Part shown: positions 1-9,021 of the stretch, one piece after another | How the letters are laid out: every line of letters starts with the position of its first letter | How positions within the stretch are numbered: the first letter of the stretch is position 1 | NCBI RefSeq assembly: GCF_022179725.1 | Contig: NZ_BPRC01000011.1 | Location: 124,001-188,000 of the forward strand | Origin: Methylorubrum aminovorans | GTDB taxonomy: Bacteria; Pseudomonadota; Alphaproteobacteria; Rhizobiales; Beijerinckiaceae | Direction: 5' to 3' | Length of the DNA: 64,000 nucleotides | Made by a program: the position numbers and the translations under genes | The notes under the pieces: model-generated | Told to the model about the DNA's origin: nothing | Seen by the model: only the letters and a program-made list of their open reading frames with translations | Database searches by the model: none

Positions 1-298
1 CGTCCGAGCCGACGGTGCAGGCATGCACCACCGCGTTGCGGCCGACCGTGACCCGGTCGCCGATATGGGTCGGCAGCGATTCGGTGGCGATGTGGACGGT
101 GGAGCGGGCGCCGAGCCAGAAGCGGTCGCCCGCGGTGATCGGCTGGCCGTCGCTGCGGATCACGCTGTCGTCCCCGAGCCAGGCCTGGGACCCGAGGGTG
201 GCGGTGCCGATCACGGTGCTGGCGCGCCCGCACCAGACGGGGCGGCTGGCGAAGACGGGCAGGATGCCGTCATGGGGCAGGATCAGGTCGGGCGTCAC
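1..298 (-). CDS. gamma-carbonic-anhydrase-like hexapeptide-repeat protein (3' end cut by window)
   Basis: The reverse strand reads VTPDLILPHDGILP and then a series of left-handed beta-helix hexapeptide turns, including IGDRVTVGRNAVVHACTVG, typical of gamma-class carbonic anhydrase-like and acyl-transferase trimers. The His in VVHACTVG sits where these families place a metal ligand. The GTG at 298-296 is the chosen start because the repeats begin straight after it and no in-frame ATG lies just upstream. Only about 99 residues are present and the rest lies left of the window. The sequence does not decide between carbonic anhydrase and acyltransferase activity. The gene is divergent from moaE. 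Confidence 0.7.
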   Translation of the reverse strand, partial: MTPDLILPHDGILPVFASRPVWCGRASTVIGTATLGSQAWLGDDSVIRSDGQPITAGDRFWLGARSTVHIATESLPTHIGDRVTVGRNAVVHACTVGSD

Positions 299-448
299 GT
301 CGCGGCTCGCTGTTCTTCGAAACGGCGCCGGTGGCGCGGTCCTCTTCTTGAGCCATATAGGCCCACGGGCAAATGGAGTAACGGGCCGGCGCGAAAACGC
401 TCTCGCCGGACCATCCCTGCCCGCGTACGCGTTCCCGAAGAGGCGGTC

Positions 449-901
449 ATGACGGTCAGCATCCAGTCCGAGCCCTTCGACACCGCCGCCGAGATCGCCC
501 GGATCGAGGCGGAGCTGGCCGGGCGGGCGGGGGCGGTCGTGACCTTTTCCGGCCTGTGCCGCGACGAGGCGGGCCGGCTCGCCGCGCTGGAGCTGGAGCA
601 TTATCCCGGCATGGCCGAGGCGGAGATCGCCCGCGTGGTGGAGGAGGCGCGCGCGCGCTGGCCGGTCCAGGCGCTGCGGGTGATCCACCGCCACGGGCTG
701 GTGCGGCCGGGCGAGGGCATCGTCCTCGTCGTCACGGCCTCGCCCCACCGCAAGGCCGCCTTCGCGGCGGCCGACTTCCTGATGGACTACCTCAAGACCC
801 GCGCGCCCTTCTGGAAGCGCGAGCACCTCGCCGACGGCACCACCGGCGGCTGGGTCGAGGCGACGGAGGCCGATGCCGCCGCCGCGCAGGCTTGGACGTG
901 A
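449..901 (+). CDS. moaE: molybdopterin synthase catalytic (large) subunit MoaE
   Basis: MoaE transfers sulfur from the thiocarboxylated MoaD tail onto precursor Z (cPMP) to make molybdopterin, in the cytoplasm. The 150-residue length matches the family. The C-terminal segment MDYLKTRAPFWKRE carries the two catalytic lysines (Lys116 and Lys123, equivalent to the E. coli pair), and HRHG and SPHRKAAF are the other family signatures. The ATG at 449 is chosen because AAGAGG lies about 8 bases upstream and the ORF upstream of it is non-conserved noise. No moaD lies beside it inside the window. The neighbours (hexapeptide protein, permease) do not suggest a molybdenum operon here. Confidence 0.94.
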   Translation: MTVSIQSEPFDTAAEIARIEAELAGRAGAVVTFSGLCRDEAGRLAALELEHYPGMAEAEIARVVEEARARWPVQALRVIHRHGLVRPGEGIVLVVTASPHRKAAFAAADFLMDYLKTRAPFWKREHLADGTTGGWVEATEADAAAAQAWT

Positions 902-987
902 ACATCCGGACCTGAACATCTGGACCTGAACGATCGATCGTCCCGGGCCAGCCGCCTCACACGAACCGCGAACGGATTCCCGACCTC

Positions 988-2193
988 ATGACGGCTCCCC
1001 CTTTCAGCCCGCCGGCCAACCCGCCGGGCGCGCGGCGCCTCGCGGTCGCCGGCATCGCGGTCGTGGCGTTCGCCGCCGCGCTCTGGCTCGCCTGGACCGC
1101 GGCGGCGACGCTGCTGCTGATCTTTTCCGGCATCCTGTTCGCCGTCTTCCTCGACGGGGTCACCCGCGGTCTCGGCCACGTGCTGCCGATCGGGCGCGGC
1201 TGGCGCCTCGCCCTCACCTGCCTCGTGCTCGCCGCCCTCGCGCTGGGTCTCACGGCCTTCGGCGGCGCCACCGTGGCAAGCCAAGCGCGCGACCTCGGCA
1301 CCACGGTGCGCCAGCAATCGGAGACCGTGCGCGATTGGCTGAAGGAGCGCGGCATCGAGATCGACCTGTCTCAAGCGACCCCGGCGCCCCAGGGTGCCGG
1401 TGCCGAGTCCGGTCAGGGCGAGAAGGACGAGGGCCAAGCTGGAAAGAGCCAAGCTGGAAAGAGCCAGGACGGAAAGAGCCAGGACGGAAAGGGACAGAAG
1501 CAGGGCGGTCTCGCGGGCCTCGCCTCGGGTGCCCTGAAGAGCCCCGGCTCGCTCCTCTCGGATGCCGGCAACGTGCTCGGCCCGGCCACGACCGTGGTGA
1601 TCGCGCTGTTCAACGCGCTCGGCAACGTGCTCGTGATCATCTTCCTCGGTGTCGCGATCGCCGCCGATCCGGGGAGCTACCGCGACGGCGCCCTGCGGCT
1701 CGTGCCCCGGCGCCACCGCGAGAAGGCCGCGCGCGTCCTCGACGGGTCGGGCGAGACCCTGCGCCACTGGCTGTTCGGCCAACTCGTGACCATGGCGGCA
1801 ATCTTCGTGCTGACCTGGGCGGGGCTGAGCTTCCTCGGCATCGGCGGCGCGCTGATCCTCGGGCTCCAGGCCGGCCTGCTCGCCTTCGTGCCGACGATCG
1901 GGCCGCTGATCGCGGGCGTGGTGATCCTGCTGAGCAGCCTCGCCTCCGGGCTGAACGGCTTGCTCGGGGCGCTCGGCGTCTACCTCGCGGTGCAGACGGC
2001 GGAGAGCTACGGACTCACGCCGTTCATCCAGCGGCGTGCCCTCGACCTGCCGGCGGCGACCATCTTCGCCGGCCAACTCCTGTTCGGCGTGCTGTTCGGC
2101 CTGTGGGGCGTGGCGCTCGCCCTGCCGCTCGTGGCGGTGATCAAGGTGCTGCTGGACGAGCTTTACATCGAGGACGGGGCGGAGGGAGCCTGA
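988..2193 (+). CDS. AI-2E family transporter (YdiK/PerM-type membrane protein)
   Basis: A 401-residue inner-membrane protein. The first two hydrophobic helices lie at about residues 18-60 and one follows at about 70-95. A hydrophilic loop comes next, and then a hydrophobic C-terminal half with the family-typical GLQAGLLAFVPTIGPLIAG block, followed by ALPLVAVIKVLLDEL. The family exports diverse small molecules or ions; AI-2 itself cannot be claimed as substrate. The loop at about residues 130-180 is Gly/Lys/Gln-rich and holds four tandem five-residue repeats (see the repeat at 1436), so its length may vary between strains. The gene converges on mqo. Confidence 0.85.
   Translation: MTAPPFSPPANPPGARRLAVAGIAVVAFAAALWLAWTAAATLLLIFSGILFAVFLDGVTRGLGHVLPIGRGWRLALTCLVLAALALGLTAFGGATVASQARDLGTTVRQQSETVRDWLKERGIEIDLSQATPAPQGAGAESGQGEKDEGQAGKSQAGKSQDGKSQDGKGQKQGGLAGLASGALKSPGSLLSDAGNVLGPATTVVIALFNALGNVLVIIFLGVAIAADPGSYRDGALRLVPRRHREKAARVLDGSGETLRHWLFGQLVTMAAIFVLTWAGLSFLGIGGALILGLQAGLLAFVPTIGPLIAGVVILLSSLASGLNGLLGALGVYLAVQTAESYGLTPFIQRRALDLPAATIFAGQLLFGVLFGLWGVALALPLVAVIKVLLDELYIEDGAEGA
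1436..1495. repeat. four tandem 15-bp units inside the AI-2E transporter gene
   Basis: The unit AAGCTGGAAAGAGCC occurs twice exactly, then AGGACGGAAAGAGCC, then AGGACGGAAAGGGAC. Each unit is five codons (QAGKS, QAGKS, QDGKS, QDGKG), so copy-number change would keep the reading frame and only lengthen the soluble loop. Confidence 0.9.
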
Positions 2194-2231
2194 CGCGGTG
2201 TCCCGCTGATCGCTCCGGGACAAGTGGTATT

Positions 2232-2260
2232 CCCCCTCCCCCACATGCGGGGAGAGGGGG
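2232..2260. terminator. C-rich/G-rich hairpin between convergent genes
   Basis: CCCCCTCCCC faces GGGGAGAGGGGG across a short loop, between the ends of the AI-2E transporter (+) and mqo (-). There is no T-run, so intrinsic termination is uncertain. A similar CCCCTCCCC/GGGGAGGGG hairpin sits between bfr and msrA. Confidence 0.4.
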
Positions 2261-2316
2261 ATCAACGGCTTCCGAAATGATCATCCGGAAACCGTTCGAT
2301 CGTCTGATCCGACCGC

Positions 2317-2348
2317 CTTACGGCGCCATGTCCTTACGGCGCCATGTC
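2317..2348. repeat. 16-bp tandem duplication at the mqo stop codon
   Basis: CTTACGGCGCCATGTC occurs twice head to tail. The inner copy contains the mqo stop codon (2336-2334), and the outer copy duplicates the last bases of the gene beyond it. Confidence 0.75.
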
Positions 2349-3992
2349 GGGGACCGGCTTGACGGTGCCCATCTCGGCCGCGGGGGTCGGCCGGGCCGGG
2401 GTGCCGATCTGCGGCGGCGGAGTGAGCTGCAACTGCTCGCTGGTATAGGCGAGCTCCTGGTAGACCCGCTGCGGATCGTCGTTCAGCTTGGTGCCGTAGC
2501 TCGGCACGATCTGGCGGATCTTCGCCTGCCATTCCGGGCTGGCGACCTGCTTGGCAAACACCTTCTCCAGCACGTTCAGCATGATCGGCGGGGCGGTGGA
2601 GGCGCCCGGCGAGGCGCCGAGCAGCGCGGCGATGCTGCCGTCCTTGGCCGACACCACCTCGGTGCCGAGCTTCAGGACACCGCCCTTTTCCGCGTCGCGC
2701 TTGATGATCTGCACGCGCTGGCCGGCCTGGACGAGGCGCCACTCGTCCTTCTTCGCGTTGGGGAAGTACTCGCGCAGGGCTTGGTAGCGGTCCTCGTCGG
2801 ACAGCATCACCTGGCCGGCGAGGTACTCGATCAGCGGGTACTGCTCCACGCCGACGCGGACCATCGGCCAGACGTTGCTGGTGGTGGTCGAGGTCAGCAG
2901 GTCGAAATACGAGCCCTCCTTCAGGAACTTGGTCGAGAAGGTCGCGAACGGTCCGAACAGGATCACGCGCTTGCCGTCGAGCACGCGGGTGTCGAGGTGC
3001 GGCACCGACATCGGCGGCGAGCCGACCGAGGCCTTGCCGTAGGCCTTGGCGAGGTGGCGCATCGCCACCTCCGTGTTCTCGGTGACGAGGAACGAGCCGC
3101 CGACGGGGAAGCCGGCATAGTCGTCAGCCTCGGGGATGCCGGTGGCCTGGAGCAGGTGCAGGGCGCCGCCGCCCGCGCCGATGAACACGAACTTGGCATC
3201 GACCGTGGACCGGGTGCCGTCCTTCAGGTTCTTCGACGTGACGCGCCAGGTGTACCCGTCCTTGCCGTCCTTGATGCGCTCGAAGCTCTCGACCTCGGTC
3301 GAGAGGCGCAGGTCGAATTTCGGCTGGCTCTTCAGGGAGGCGATGTACTGACGGGTGACCTCACCCCACTCGCAATCGGTGCCGAGCGGCGACCACGTGG
3401 CGGCGACCTTCTGTTTCGGGTCGCGCCCCTCCATCATCAGGGGGACCCATTTCTTGAGCTGCTCGGGGTCGGTCGAGAACTCCATTCCGGCAAAGAGCGG
3501 GCTGGCTTTCAGCGCCTCGTAGCGCTTGCGCAGGTAGGTGATGTTGTCGTCGCCCCAGACGAAGCTCATGTGGGGCGTGGAATTGATGAAGCTGCGCGGG
3601 TTCTTGAGCACGCCCTGCCGGACCTGCCAGGCCATGAACTGGCGGGTGACCTGGAAGGCCTCGTTGATCTCGACGGCCTTCTTGATCTGGATGTTCCCCT
3701 TGGAATCCTCCGGCGTGTAGTTGAGTTCGGCCAGCGCCGAGTGGCCGGTGCCGGCATTGTTCCAGCCGTTGGAGCTTTCCAGCGCCACGCCGTCGAGCCG
3801 CTCGACCATCTCCAGCGACCAGTCGGGCTCGAGTTCGCGCAGCCAGACGCCGAGCGTCGCGCTCATGATGCCGCCGCCGATCAGCAGGACATCGACCTTG
3901 CGGGCCTCGCCCGCGGCGAGCAGGGGCGACGCCGGCAGAGCGGTTGCGGCCAGACCGGCCAGGGCGCCGCCGAGGACTTGACGCCGGTTCAT
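2334..3992 (-). CDS. mqo: malate:quinone oxidoreductase with twin-arginine signal
   Basis: Mqo is an FAD enzyme that oxidises malate to oxaloacetate and passes electrons to the quinone pool, bypassing NAD-linked malate dehydrogenase. The dinucleotide-binding stretch [16 protein letters not shown], then [20 protein letters not shown], and C-terminal [10 protein letters not shown] are characteristic Mqo blocks. Unlike the usual cytoplasmic-face form, the N-terminus reads [20 protein letters not shown] followed by an A-rich cleavage region, a twin-arginine-type leader of about 30 residues. The ATG at 3992 starts this leader. In-frame ATGs at 3998, 4034 and 4052 are possible, and none has a clear Shine-Dalgarno sequence. 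Downstream hairpin at 2232. Confidence 0.93.
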   Translation of the reverse strand: MNRRQVLGGALAGLAATALPASPLLAAGEARKVDVLLIGGGIMSATLGVWLRELEPDWSLEMVERLDGVALESSNGWNNAGTGHSALAELNYTPEDSKGNIQIKKAVEINEAFQVTRQFMAWQVRQGVLKNPRSFINSTPHMSFVWGDDNITYLRKRYEALKASPLFAGMEFSTDPEQLKKWVPLMMEGRDPKQKVAATWSPLGTDCEWGEVTRQYIASLKSQPKFDLRLSTEVESFERIKDGKDGYTWRVTSKNLKDGTRSTVDAKFVFIGAGGGALHLLQATGIPEADDYAGFPVGGSFLVTENTEVAMRHLAKAYGKASVGSPPMSVPHLDTRVLDGKRVILFGPFATFSTKFLKEGSYFDLLTSTTTSNVWPMVRVGVEQYPLIEYLAGQVMLSDEDRYQALREYFPNAKKDEWRLVQAGQRVQIIKRDAEKGGVLKLGTEVVSAKDGSIAALLGASPGASTAPPIMLNVLEKVFAKQVASPEWQAKIRQIVPSYGTKLNDDPQRVYQELAYTSEQLQLTPPPQIGTPARPTPAAEMGTVKPVPDMAP

Positions 3993-4019
3993 CGGCATTG
4001 GGCTATGTTGCACATTGGC

Positions 4020-4090
4020 GGAGCGAATGTGCATTTTATCGTCAGCGTTCATTTTATTTTACGCGCCGCTCAAAAATTTATTGGTCCCGC
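4020..4090 (-). promoter_or_regulatory. AT-rich region upstream of mqo
   Basis: This stretch has runs such as CATTTTATTTTACG and CAAAAATTTATTGG in an otherwise about 70% GC region, directly upstream of the mqo signal-peptide start. It is the likely mqo promoter region. No exact -35/-10 pair can be fixed by eye. The rest of 3999-4266 holds nothing else I recognise. Confidence 0.35.
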
Positions 4091-4266
4091 GGGTGCGCTA
4101 CAACAGGATTGGGCCAGCCACAATCCGGTGATTACATGGCTGCCATGCCCTGAAAACTTGAACAGGGACGGCGGATTGTCAGGCCTCACGGGAGAGGTCC
4201 GTTCGGCCCCGCCCGGGCCTGAATCAAGGGCGACCTGAGATGACTGGCGTTCCTCTCTTGGAAACG

Positions 4267-4941
4267 TCAGCGTGCGGCTGAGCGCTCGACCCGCCGCATG
4301 CTGGCGAGAATGGAACGGGCCGCTTCGTGCCGGACCGCGCCGGTCTCGCAAGTCTTGCAGATCGCTCCGAGATAGCGGCCGTCGACCACCGTCTCGGCGA
4401 ACAGGCCCGACTTGAAGCGCGGCGCCGCCTCGGTCTCGACCGCGATCCAATCGCGGGCGCCGAATCGCTCCGGCCCGAGCGGCCTGCGGATCGAGGCGCT
4501 CGCGCTCGTGCTCTTCAGGACCGCGCGCAGGCGGACATAGCGGGAGAGCGGCGTGGCGTGGAGGCCGGCGAGGCGGGCGGCGTCGTCCTCGCCCTCGACC
4601 GCCTTCGGGCGCAGGCGAAGCGTGCAGGCCTCCCTCGTGCGGGCACAGGCCGGGGTCTCGCACACGATTCGCACCACGCGCCGTCCGGAGGCATCACCGG
4701 GATCCCCGCCCGCCTCCTCCAGCACCCAGCCCGGCGGCAGATCGAGCCGGAAGCCCTGATCCAGGCGCAGCGTGATCGGGTCCGCCGGGGTGTCCGCCGA
4801 ATCCGTACTCACATCCGGTGCCGGGTCCTCGGTCGAGTCCGGCATCTCTTCGGCCCGGGCCGGGGTGAAGGCGGATAAGCCGGCCAACAGGCAGGAGGCG
4901 AGAAGGGCCGCGCGCAGGCGGTGGGCGGGCGCATCGGTCAT
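4267..4941 (-). CDS. secreted protein of unknown function, paired with YcxB-like protein
   Basis: A 224-residue protein with a clear Sec signal peptide (LRAALLASCLLAGLSAFTPARA, cut near residue 30), an acidic Ser/Asp/Thr linker, and a globular domain of about 165 residues with four cysteines in two pairs (CETPACARTREAC and CKTCETG) that could form disulfides in the periplasm. The start ATG overlaps the stop of the preceding gene (ATGA), so translation is probably coupled to the YcxB-like membrane protein. I do not recognise the family. Periplasmic location is inferred from the signal peptide. Confidence 0.75.
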   Translation of the reverse strand: MTDAPAHRLRAALLASCLLAGLSAFTPARAEEMPDSTEDPAPDVSTDSADTPADPITLRLDQGFRLDLPPGWVLEEAGGDPGDASGRRVVRIVCETPACARTREACTLRLRPKAVEGEDDAARLAGLHATPLSRYVRLRAVLKSTSASASIRRPLGPERFGARDWIAVETEAAPRFKSGLFAETVVDGRYLGAICKTCETGAVRHEAARSILASMRRVERSAAR

Positions 4942-6128
4942 CGGGCGCGTGTCTCCGCTGGGATGTGGCGTTCGGCGAGAGCCTCGACGCGGGCGCGCGC
5001 CTCCGGCTCGAAGATCCGCAGCGGCACGGGCAGCACCTCGTCCCAGCGCATCGGCAGGATCATCAGGTCGCCGACGCGCTCGCGCCCGCGGAACAGCGAC
5101 CAGCCGAGATGCGCGCGGGCGCCGTCCTTCGCGGTGGTGATGCCGGATTCGTCGATCACGATCTCGGCCTCGCCGGGCGGCGCCTCGGCCTCGAGCTGAC
5201 GGGCGAGATCGCCGGCGAACCAGCGGCTCGCGCGGGGATGGACCGCGAAGAACCCCACGATTACCGCCGCGGTGAAGGCGGCGGGCTTCCAGACGTCGTT
5301 CGCGACCATCTCGGCGAAGAGCAGCAGCGCGTCGGCGAGCGGCACCCGGTAGGGATCGACCGCCCAGAGCATCGCCAGCAGGGCCGGATAGAGCAGGGTC
5401 AGGCCGACGAGCCACGCGGCGGCGCCGGTGAGCCGGGCGCGGCGGGCCCAGGGATTGCCGAGGCTGCGCAGGATGAGCGGCACCCGTTCGTCGGCCGTCA
5501 GGCGCATCGTCGCGCGCACCGCCTCGGGCCCGGCGGCCGGTTCGGTCGGCGGCAGTGCGGGAGCGGGTCGGCCGGCGCAGGCCTGGACCCAGCGCTGGAT
5601 GCCCGCGATCGTCTCCGGGCTCAGAGACGCCTTGGGCAGGACGATCGGGACCTCGCCGATCTCCGTCGGCAGGAAGAGGTGGTGCCGGTCCTCCCCGAGC
5701 GCGCCGATGCGCGGCCAGGGCACGAAGCTCGTGAGATCCGGCGCGGTCTGGGTCAGCCCGGCGCCGTCGAGCCGGTAGCGCACTGGCACGGGACCCGGAT
5801 CGCGACCGTCGCCGCCCGGCGGCCCCATCAGGGCCCGCACCCGGCGGCGGGCAAACCAGGGGTGGAGCGCGTAAGTCGCGAGCAGGGCGAGCGTGATCAG
5901 CCCGAGATAGGCGGCGAGTGGCAGCGGATCGAAACTGGACAGGTCGCGCCAGAACGCGGACAGCGTGCGGCGCCCACCTGCCGTCGCCCAGCCCGAGACC
6001 GCGCCGAGCAGGATGAGAAACCACACCACCGGCAGGCCGAGGGTGAGGATGCGCCGCCGCTGCACCGCGAGCGGCCCCCGCTGCGCGTAGAGGTTGCCGG
6101 TGATCCGGTCCGCGAAGGTGAGCGGCAC
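4938..6128 (-). CDS. membrane protein with two YcxB-like domains
   Basis: A 396-residue protein made of two similar halves. Each has two hydrophobic helices (about 28-50 and 70-90; about 230-252 and 270-290) followed by a soluble domain resembling the YcxB-like C-terminal fold: VRYRLDGAGLTQ with SFVPWPRIGALGED in the first half, and EIVIDESGITT with AHLGWSLFRGRER in the second. Function is unknown for the family. The start is taken at GTG 6128; a 15-bp repeat of CCGCTCACCTTCGAGGTG-like sequence straddles it, so an upstream start cannot be excluded. The gene is coupled by ATGA overlap to the secreted protein downstream. Confidence 0.7.
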   Translation of the reverse strand: MPLTFADRITGNLYAQRGPLAVQRRRILTLGLPVVWFLILLGAVSGWATAGGRRTLSAFWRDLSSFDPLPLAAYLGLITLALLATYALHPWFARRRVRALMGPPGGDGRDPGPVPVRYRLDGAGLTQTAPDLTSFVPWPRIGALGEDRHHLFLPTEIGEVPIVLPKASLSPETIAGIQRWVQACAGRPAPALPPTEPAAGPEAVRATMRLTADERVPLILRSLGNPWARRARLTGAAAWLVGLTLLYPALLAMLWAVDPYRVPLADALLLFAEMVANDVWKPAAFTAAVIVGFFAVHPRASRWFAGDLARQLEAEAPPGEAEIVIDESGITTAKDGARAHLGWSLFRGRERVGDLMILPMRWDEVLPVPLRIFEPEARARVEALAERHIPAETRAR

Positions 6129-6353
6129 CTCGAAGGTGAGCGGCGCCTCTGGAACGGGCGGGCGGCCGGAAATAGAGGGGACGACGGACAGGGTTGGACC
6201 TCGTGGGCTGGAGCGCTCTCGGCCGAAGCGGATGCCGGTTCAGCGGCGCAGGCGTCGAGCCGAGACTGGGGAGCCACTGCCGAGTGCCGGATGACGCCTG
6301 GTAGGGTCAGCAGTTGCATTGTGGGACGCGCTGCCCGCTCTACATGCGCGCGC

Positions 6354-7814
6354 ATGCCGATCCGACATTCGCCCCCCTCGCTTCGCCGCCTCCGAACCGG
6401 GTGGCCGGCCGGGGCGCTGCTCTGGGCGGGGGCGGCCGTGGCCGCCCCGGAGGCTCCGCCCGCTGCGGCGGGACCCGATCCGATCAGGATCCCCATCGGC
6501 GACGCGGTGCATGTGGTGCGCCTCGACGCGCTCCAGCGCTTCGGCGCGACCCCGCTGCCCGAGATCTGCGAGGGGCCGCCGGAGACGGAGACGATGCAGG
6601 CCTTCCTGCTCACCCTGATCTGCGACGCCGAGCAGGGGAAGACGACCGAGAACGGCAGCGGGGCGCCGAGACCGGGCGAGGCCGCCCTGATGCTCGCGGC
6701 GGAAAGGCTCGACGCGTTGAAGGATCGGCCTGCTGCAGAGCGCGAGACGCCGCTGCGGGCGGTGAACGGGCTGATCCTCGCCGGTCTGCGCCGCGGCGAA
6801 GGCGGGCTGCTCGAATCCCTGGCCAGCCGCTTCTCCGACCTCGGCGAAGAGGCCCGCGACGGCACTCCTTTCGCCATCGCCGGCGAACTCCTGCTGGCCC
6901 GGACCGCGTTCTGCGACGCGGCCGACGGGCATTGCCGCGCCGGGGCCGAGACCGCTTCGGCGGATGAGTTCGTGCAGGCCTGCCGCTGGCACAACGACGT
7001 CGATCAACTGCGGCGGGCCGGCGAGATAGCGGAGCGGGCCGAGCGCGGCGAGGGGCCGGAACCCCGCCAGCTCGACGAAAGAGGGCTGTTCAAGGCCCGC
7101 AACGCGGCCGGCGCCGCCTACAGCTACGCCGCGGCCTTCGCCGAACCGGCGGAGCGCCGGCCCTTTATGGAGCGATCGGTGGCGGCCTACGAGCGGGCGC
7201 TGCCGAGCGCGGAGGCGCAGGCGCCGTCCTTCGCCTCGGCACGGCTGTGGCACAATCTCGGCGCGGCCTATGTCGACCGCGCGGCGCTGACCAGGAACCT
7301 GAACGATTTCGAGCGTGGCGTTGCTCTCTACGAGCGGGCGATCCCGCTTTTCGATCCCCGGGACGACCGGCGGGCCCTGGCCCGCGCGCGCTCCAATATG
7401 GGCCGCGCCCGCAGCCGGATCGCGACGCGCACGCGCGACCTCGCGATCCACGACCGGGCGGTGGCCGACCAGCGCGCGGCGATCAAGGGCTACGAGGCGG
7501 CCTCCGAGACGTTCGACGCCGCCTTCGCCCGCTACCGGCTGGCGCAGGATCTTTTCGACCGGGCGAAGACCGCCGACGGTCTCGCCCGCGATCTCGCGGC
7601 GAGCCGGGCCGGCGACGCGGCGCTGCGGCGCGACGTGCTGATCCGGATCGCTGCGGAGAGTCGCGAGCAGGCGCTGGCCCGGATCGCGCAGGCCGTGCCG
7701 GTGCTCGAACGGGCGGGCGCGACGCAGTATCTCGAATGGGCGCGGGAGCTCGAAGCGGAGATCCGCGTCGCCGAGCCCAAGATTGAGCCCAAGATCGAGT
7801 CCAAGACGAGATGA
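6354..7814 (+). CDS. secreted helical-repeat (TPR-like) protein, unknown function
   Basis: A 486-residue protein with a signal peptide (RRLRTGWPAGALLWAGAAVA, cut near AAPEA) and a long alpha-helical body. Residues from about 255 onward have TPR-like periodicity: SVAAYERALPSAEAQ, LWHNLGAAYVDRA, GVALYERAIPLFD, RARSNMGRARSR. Four cysteines lie in the N-terminal half. The C-terminus is a short Lys/Glu repeat (PKIEPKIESK). ATG 6354 is chosen because it starts directly at the signal peptide; the in-frame ATG at 6291 would add 21 residues. A periplasmic scaffold role is inferred only. The gene converges on the vWA gene. Confidence 0.7.
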   Translation: MPIRHSPPSLRRLRTGWPAGALLWAGAAVAAPEAPPAAAGPDPIRIPIGDAVHVVRLDALQRFGATPLPEICEGPPETETMQAFLLTLICDAEQGKTTENGSGAPRPGEAALMLAAERLDALKDRPAAERETPLRAVNGLILAGLRRGEGGLLESLASRFSDLGEEARDGTPFAIAGELLLARTAFCDAADGHCRAGAETASADEFVQACRWHNDVDQLRRAGEIAERAERGEGPEPRQLDERGLFKARNAAGAAYSYAAAFAEPAERRPFMERSVAAYERALPSAEAQAPSFASARLWHNLGAAYVDRAALTRNLNDFERGVALYERAIPLFDPRDDRRALARARSNMGRARSRIATRTRDLAIHDRAVADQRAAIKGYEAASETFDAAFARYRLAQDLFDRAKTADGLARDLAASRAGDAALRRDVLIRIAAESREQALARIAQAVPVLERAGATQYLEWARELEAEIRVAEPKIEPKIESKTR

Positions 7815-7835
7815 GAGGCGGGCGGGCGGCGCCAT

Positions 7836-7863
7836 CGCCATCTCAGCCGTCGCCATCTCAGCC
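7836..7863. repeat. 15-bp-period tandem duplication at the end of the vWA gene
   Basis: CGCCATCTCAGCC occurs twice, 15 bp apart. The vWA stop codon (7860-7858) lies in the inner copy and an in-frame second stop in the outer one, so the duplication gives tandem stops. Confidence 0.7.
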
Positions 7864-9021
7864 TTCTTGGGCAGCCGGGACGGCGGCGATGCCGGCGCCC
7901 GCGGCCCAGGCGTTGAGATCCTGCTTGCGGATCGCCGCCGCCATCATGTCGGGGAAGAGGTCGGGCGTGCAGGCGAAGGCGGGCACGCCGAGCGCCGCGA
8001 GCCGTGCGGCGAGCCCCCGGTCGTAGGCCGGCGCGCCCTCGTCGGAGAGGGCGAGCAAGGCCACCACCTGCACGCCGGCTCCGACGAGGCGCTGCGCCTG
8101 GGCGAGCAGGCCGGCCTCGACCCCGCCCTCGTAGAGGTCTGAGATCAGCACCAGCACCGTGTCCTCGGGCCGGGTGATGCGCGAGGCGCAGTAGCCGACC
8201 GCCCGGTTGATGTCGGTGCCGCCGCCGAGTTGGACCGAGAACAGCACCTCGACCGGATCGTCCATGGCGTCGGAGAGATCGACCACCTCGGTGTCGAACA
8301 CCACGAGCCGGGTCGAGACGGCCGGCAGCGAGGCCATCACCGCGCCGAAGATGCTCGAATAGACCACCGAGTTGGCCATCGAGCCGGATTGGTCGATGCA
8401 CAGGATCACGTCTTTGAGCGATCCGCGGCTTTTTCGCCCGTGGCCGAGGCGGGTCTCGGGGATGATGGTGCGGTACTCCGCCTGATAATGGCGCAGATTC
8501 GCCCGGATGGTGCGGTTCCAGTCGATCTCGGCGTGGCGCGGGCGGCGGTTGATACTGGCGCGGTCGATCGCCCCGGTCACGGCCTGCCGCAGCGGCTCCT
8601 CCAGCCGCTTCATCAGGGCGTCCACCACCTTGCGCACCACGAGGCGGGCCGTCTCCTTGGTGCGCCCACCGAGCAGGCTGCGCATCGAGATCAGGGTCGA
8701 GACGAGGGACACGTCGGGCTGGACCGCCTCCAGCATTTCCGGCTCGGTCAGCATCCGCTTGAGGTCGAGCCGCTCGAAGGCATCGCGCTGCATCACCTGC
8801 ACCACGGAAGCCGGGAAGTAGTCGCGGATGTCGCCGAGCCAGCGCGGGACGGACGGGGCGGAGGCCCCTAAGCCGCCCTTGCGGTCGGAATCGTAGAGGG
8901 CGCCCATCGCCCGGTCGAGGCGCCCGTCGCGCTCGCTCAGGGTGCAGCCGGTGCCCTCGGCCGCCCCGCCGCCGAGGACGAGGCGCCAGCGGCGCAGACG
9001 TTCCGCTTCGCTCATCCTCAT
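7858..9021 (-). CDS. von Willebrand factor A domain protein of the SWIM/MoxR operon
   Basis: A 387-residue cytoplasmic protein. The N-terminal about 190 residues are helical. A vWA domain follows, with an intact metal-ion-dependent adhesion site, DVILCIDQSGSMANS (DxSxS), then GGGTDINRAVGYC supplying the conserved Thr and LVLISDLYEGG supplying the conserved Asp. vWA proteins of this type act with MoxR AAA+ ATPases as chaperone or metal-insertion partners. The ATG at 9021 overlaps the DUF5682 stop (ATGA), and this is the last gene of the five-gene operon. Partnership with the MoxR gene two positions upstream is inferred from operon order and family pattern. Confidence 0.88.
   Translation of the reverse strand: MRMSEAERLRRWRLVLGGGAAEGTGCTLSERDGRLDRAMGALYDSDRKGGLGASAPSVPRWLGDIRDYFPASVVQVMQRDAFERLDLKRMLTEPEMLEAVQPDVSLVSTLISMRSLLGGRTKETARLVVRKVVDALMKRLEEPLRQAVTGAIDRASINRRPRHAEIDWNRTIRANLRHYQAEYRTIIPETRLGHGRKSRGSLKDVILCIDQSGSMANSVVYSSIFGAVMASLPAVSTRLVVFDTEVVDLSDAMDDPVEVLFSVQLGGGTDINRAVGYCASRITRPEDTVLVLISDLYEGGVEAGLLAQAQRLVGAGVQVVALLALSDEGAPAYDRGLAARLAALGVPAFACTPDLFPDMMAAAIRKQDLNAWAAGAGIAAVPAAQEG

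Noticed and set aside
787..2265. 492-codon minus-strand frame opposite the AI-2E transporter
   Set aside because: Charged, low-complexity translation with no family resemblance; the plus frame has clear membrane helices and family motifs.
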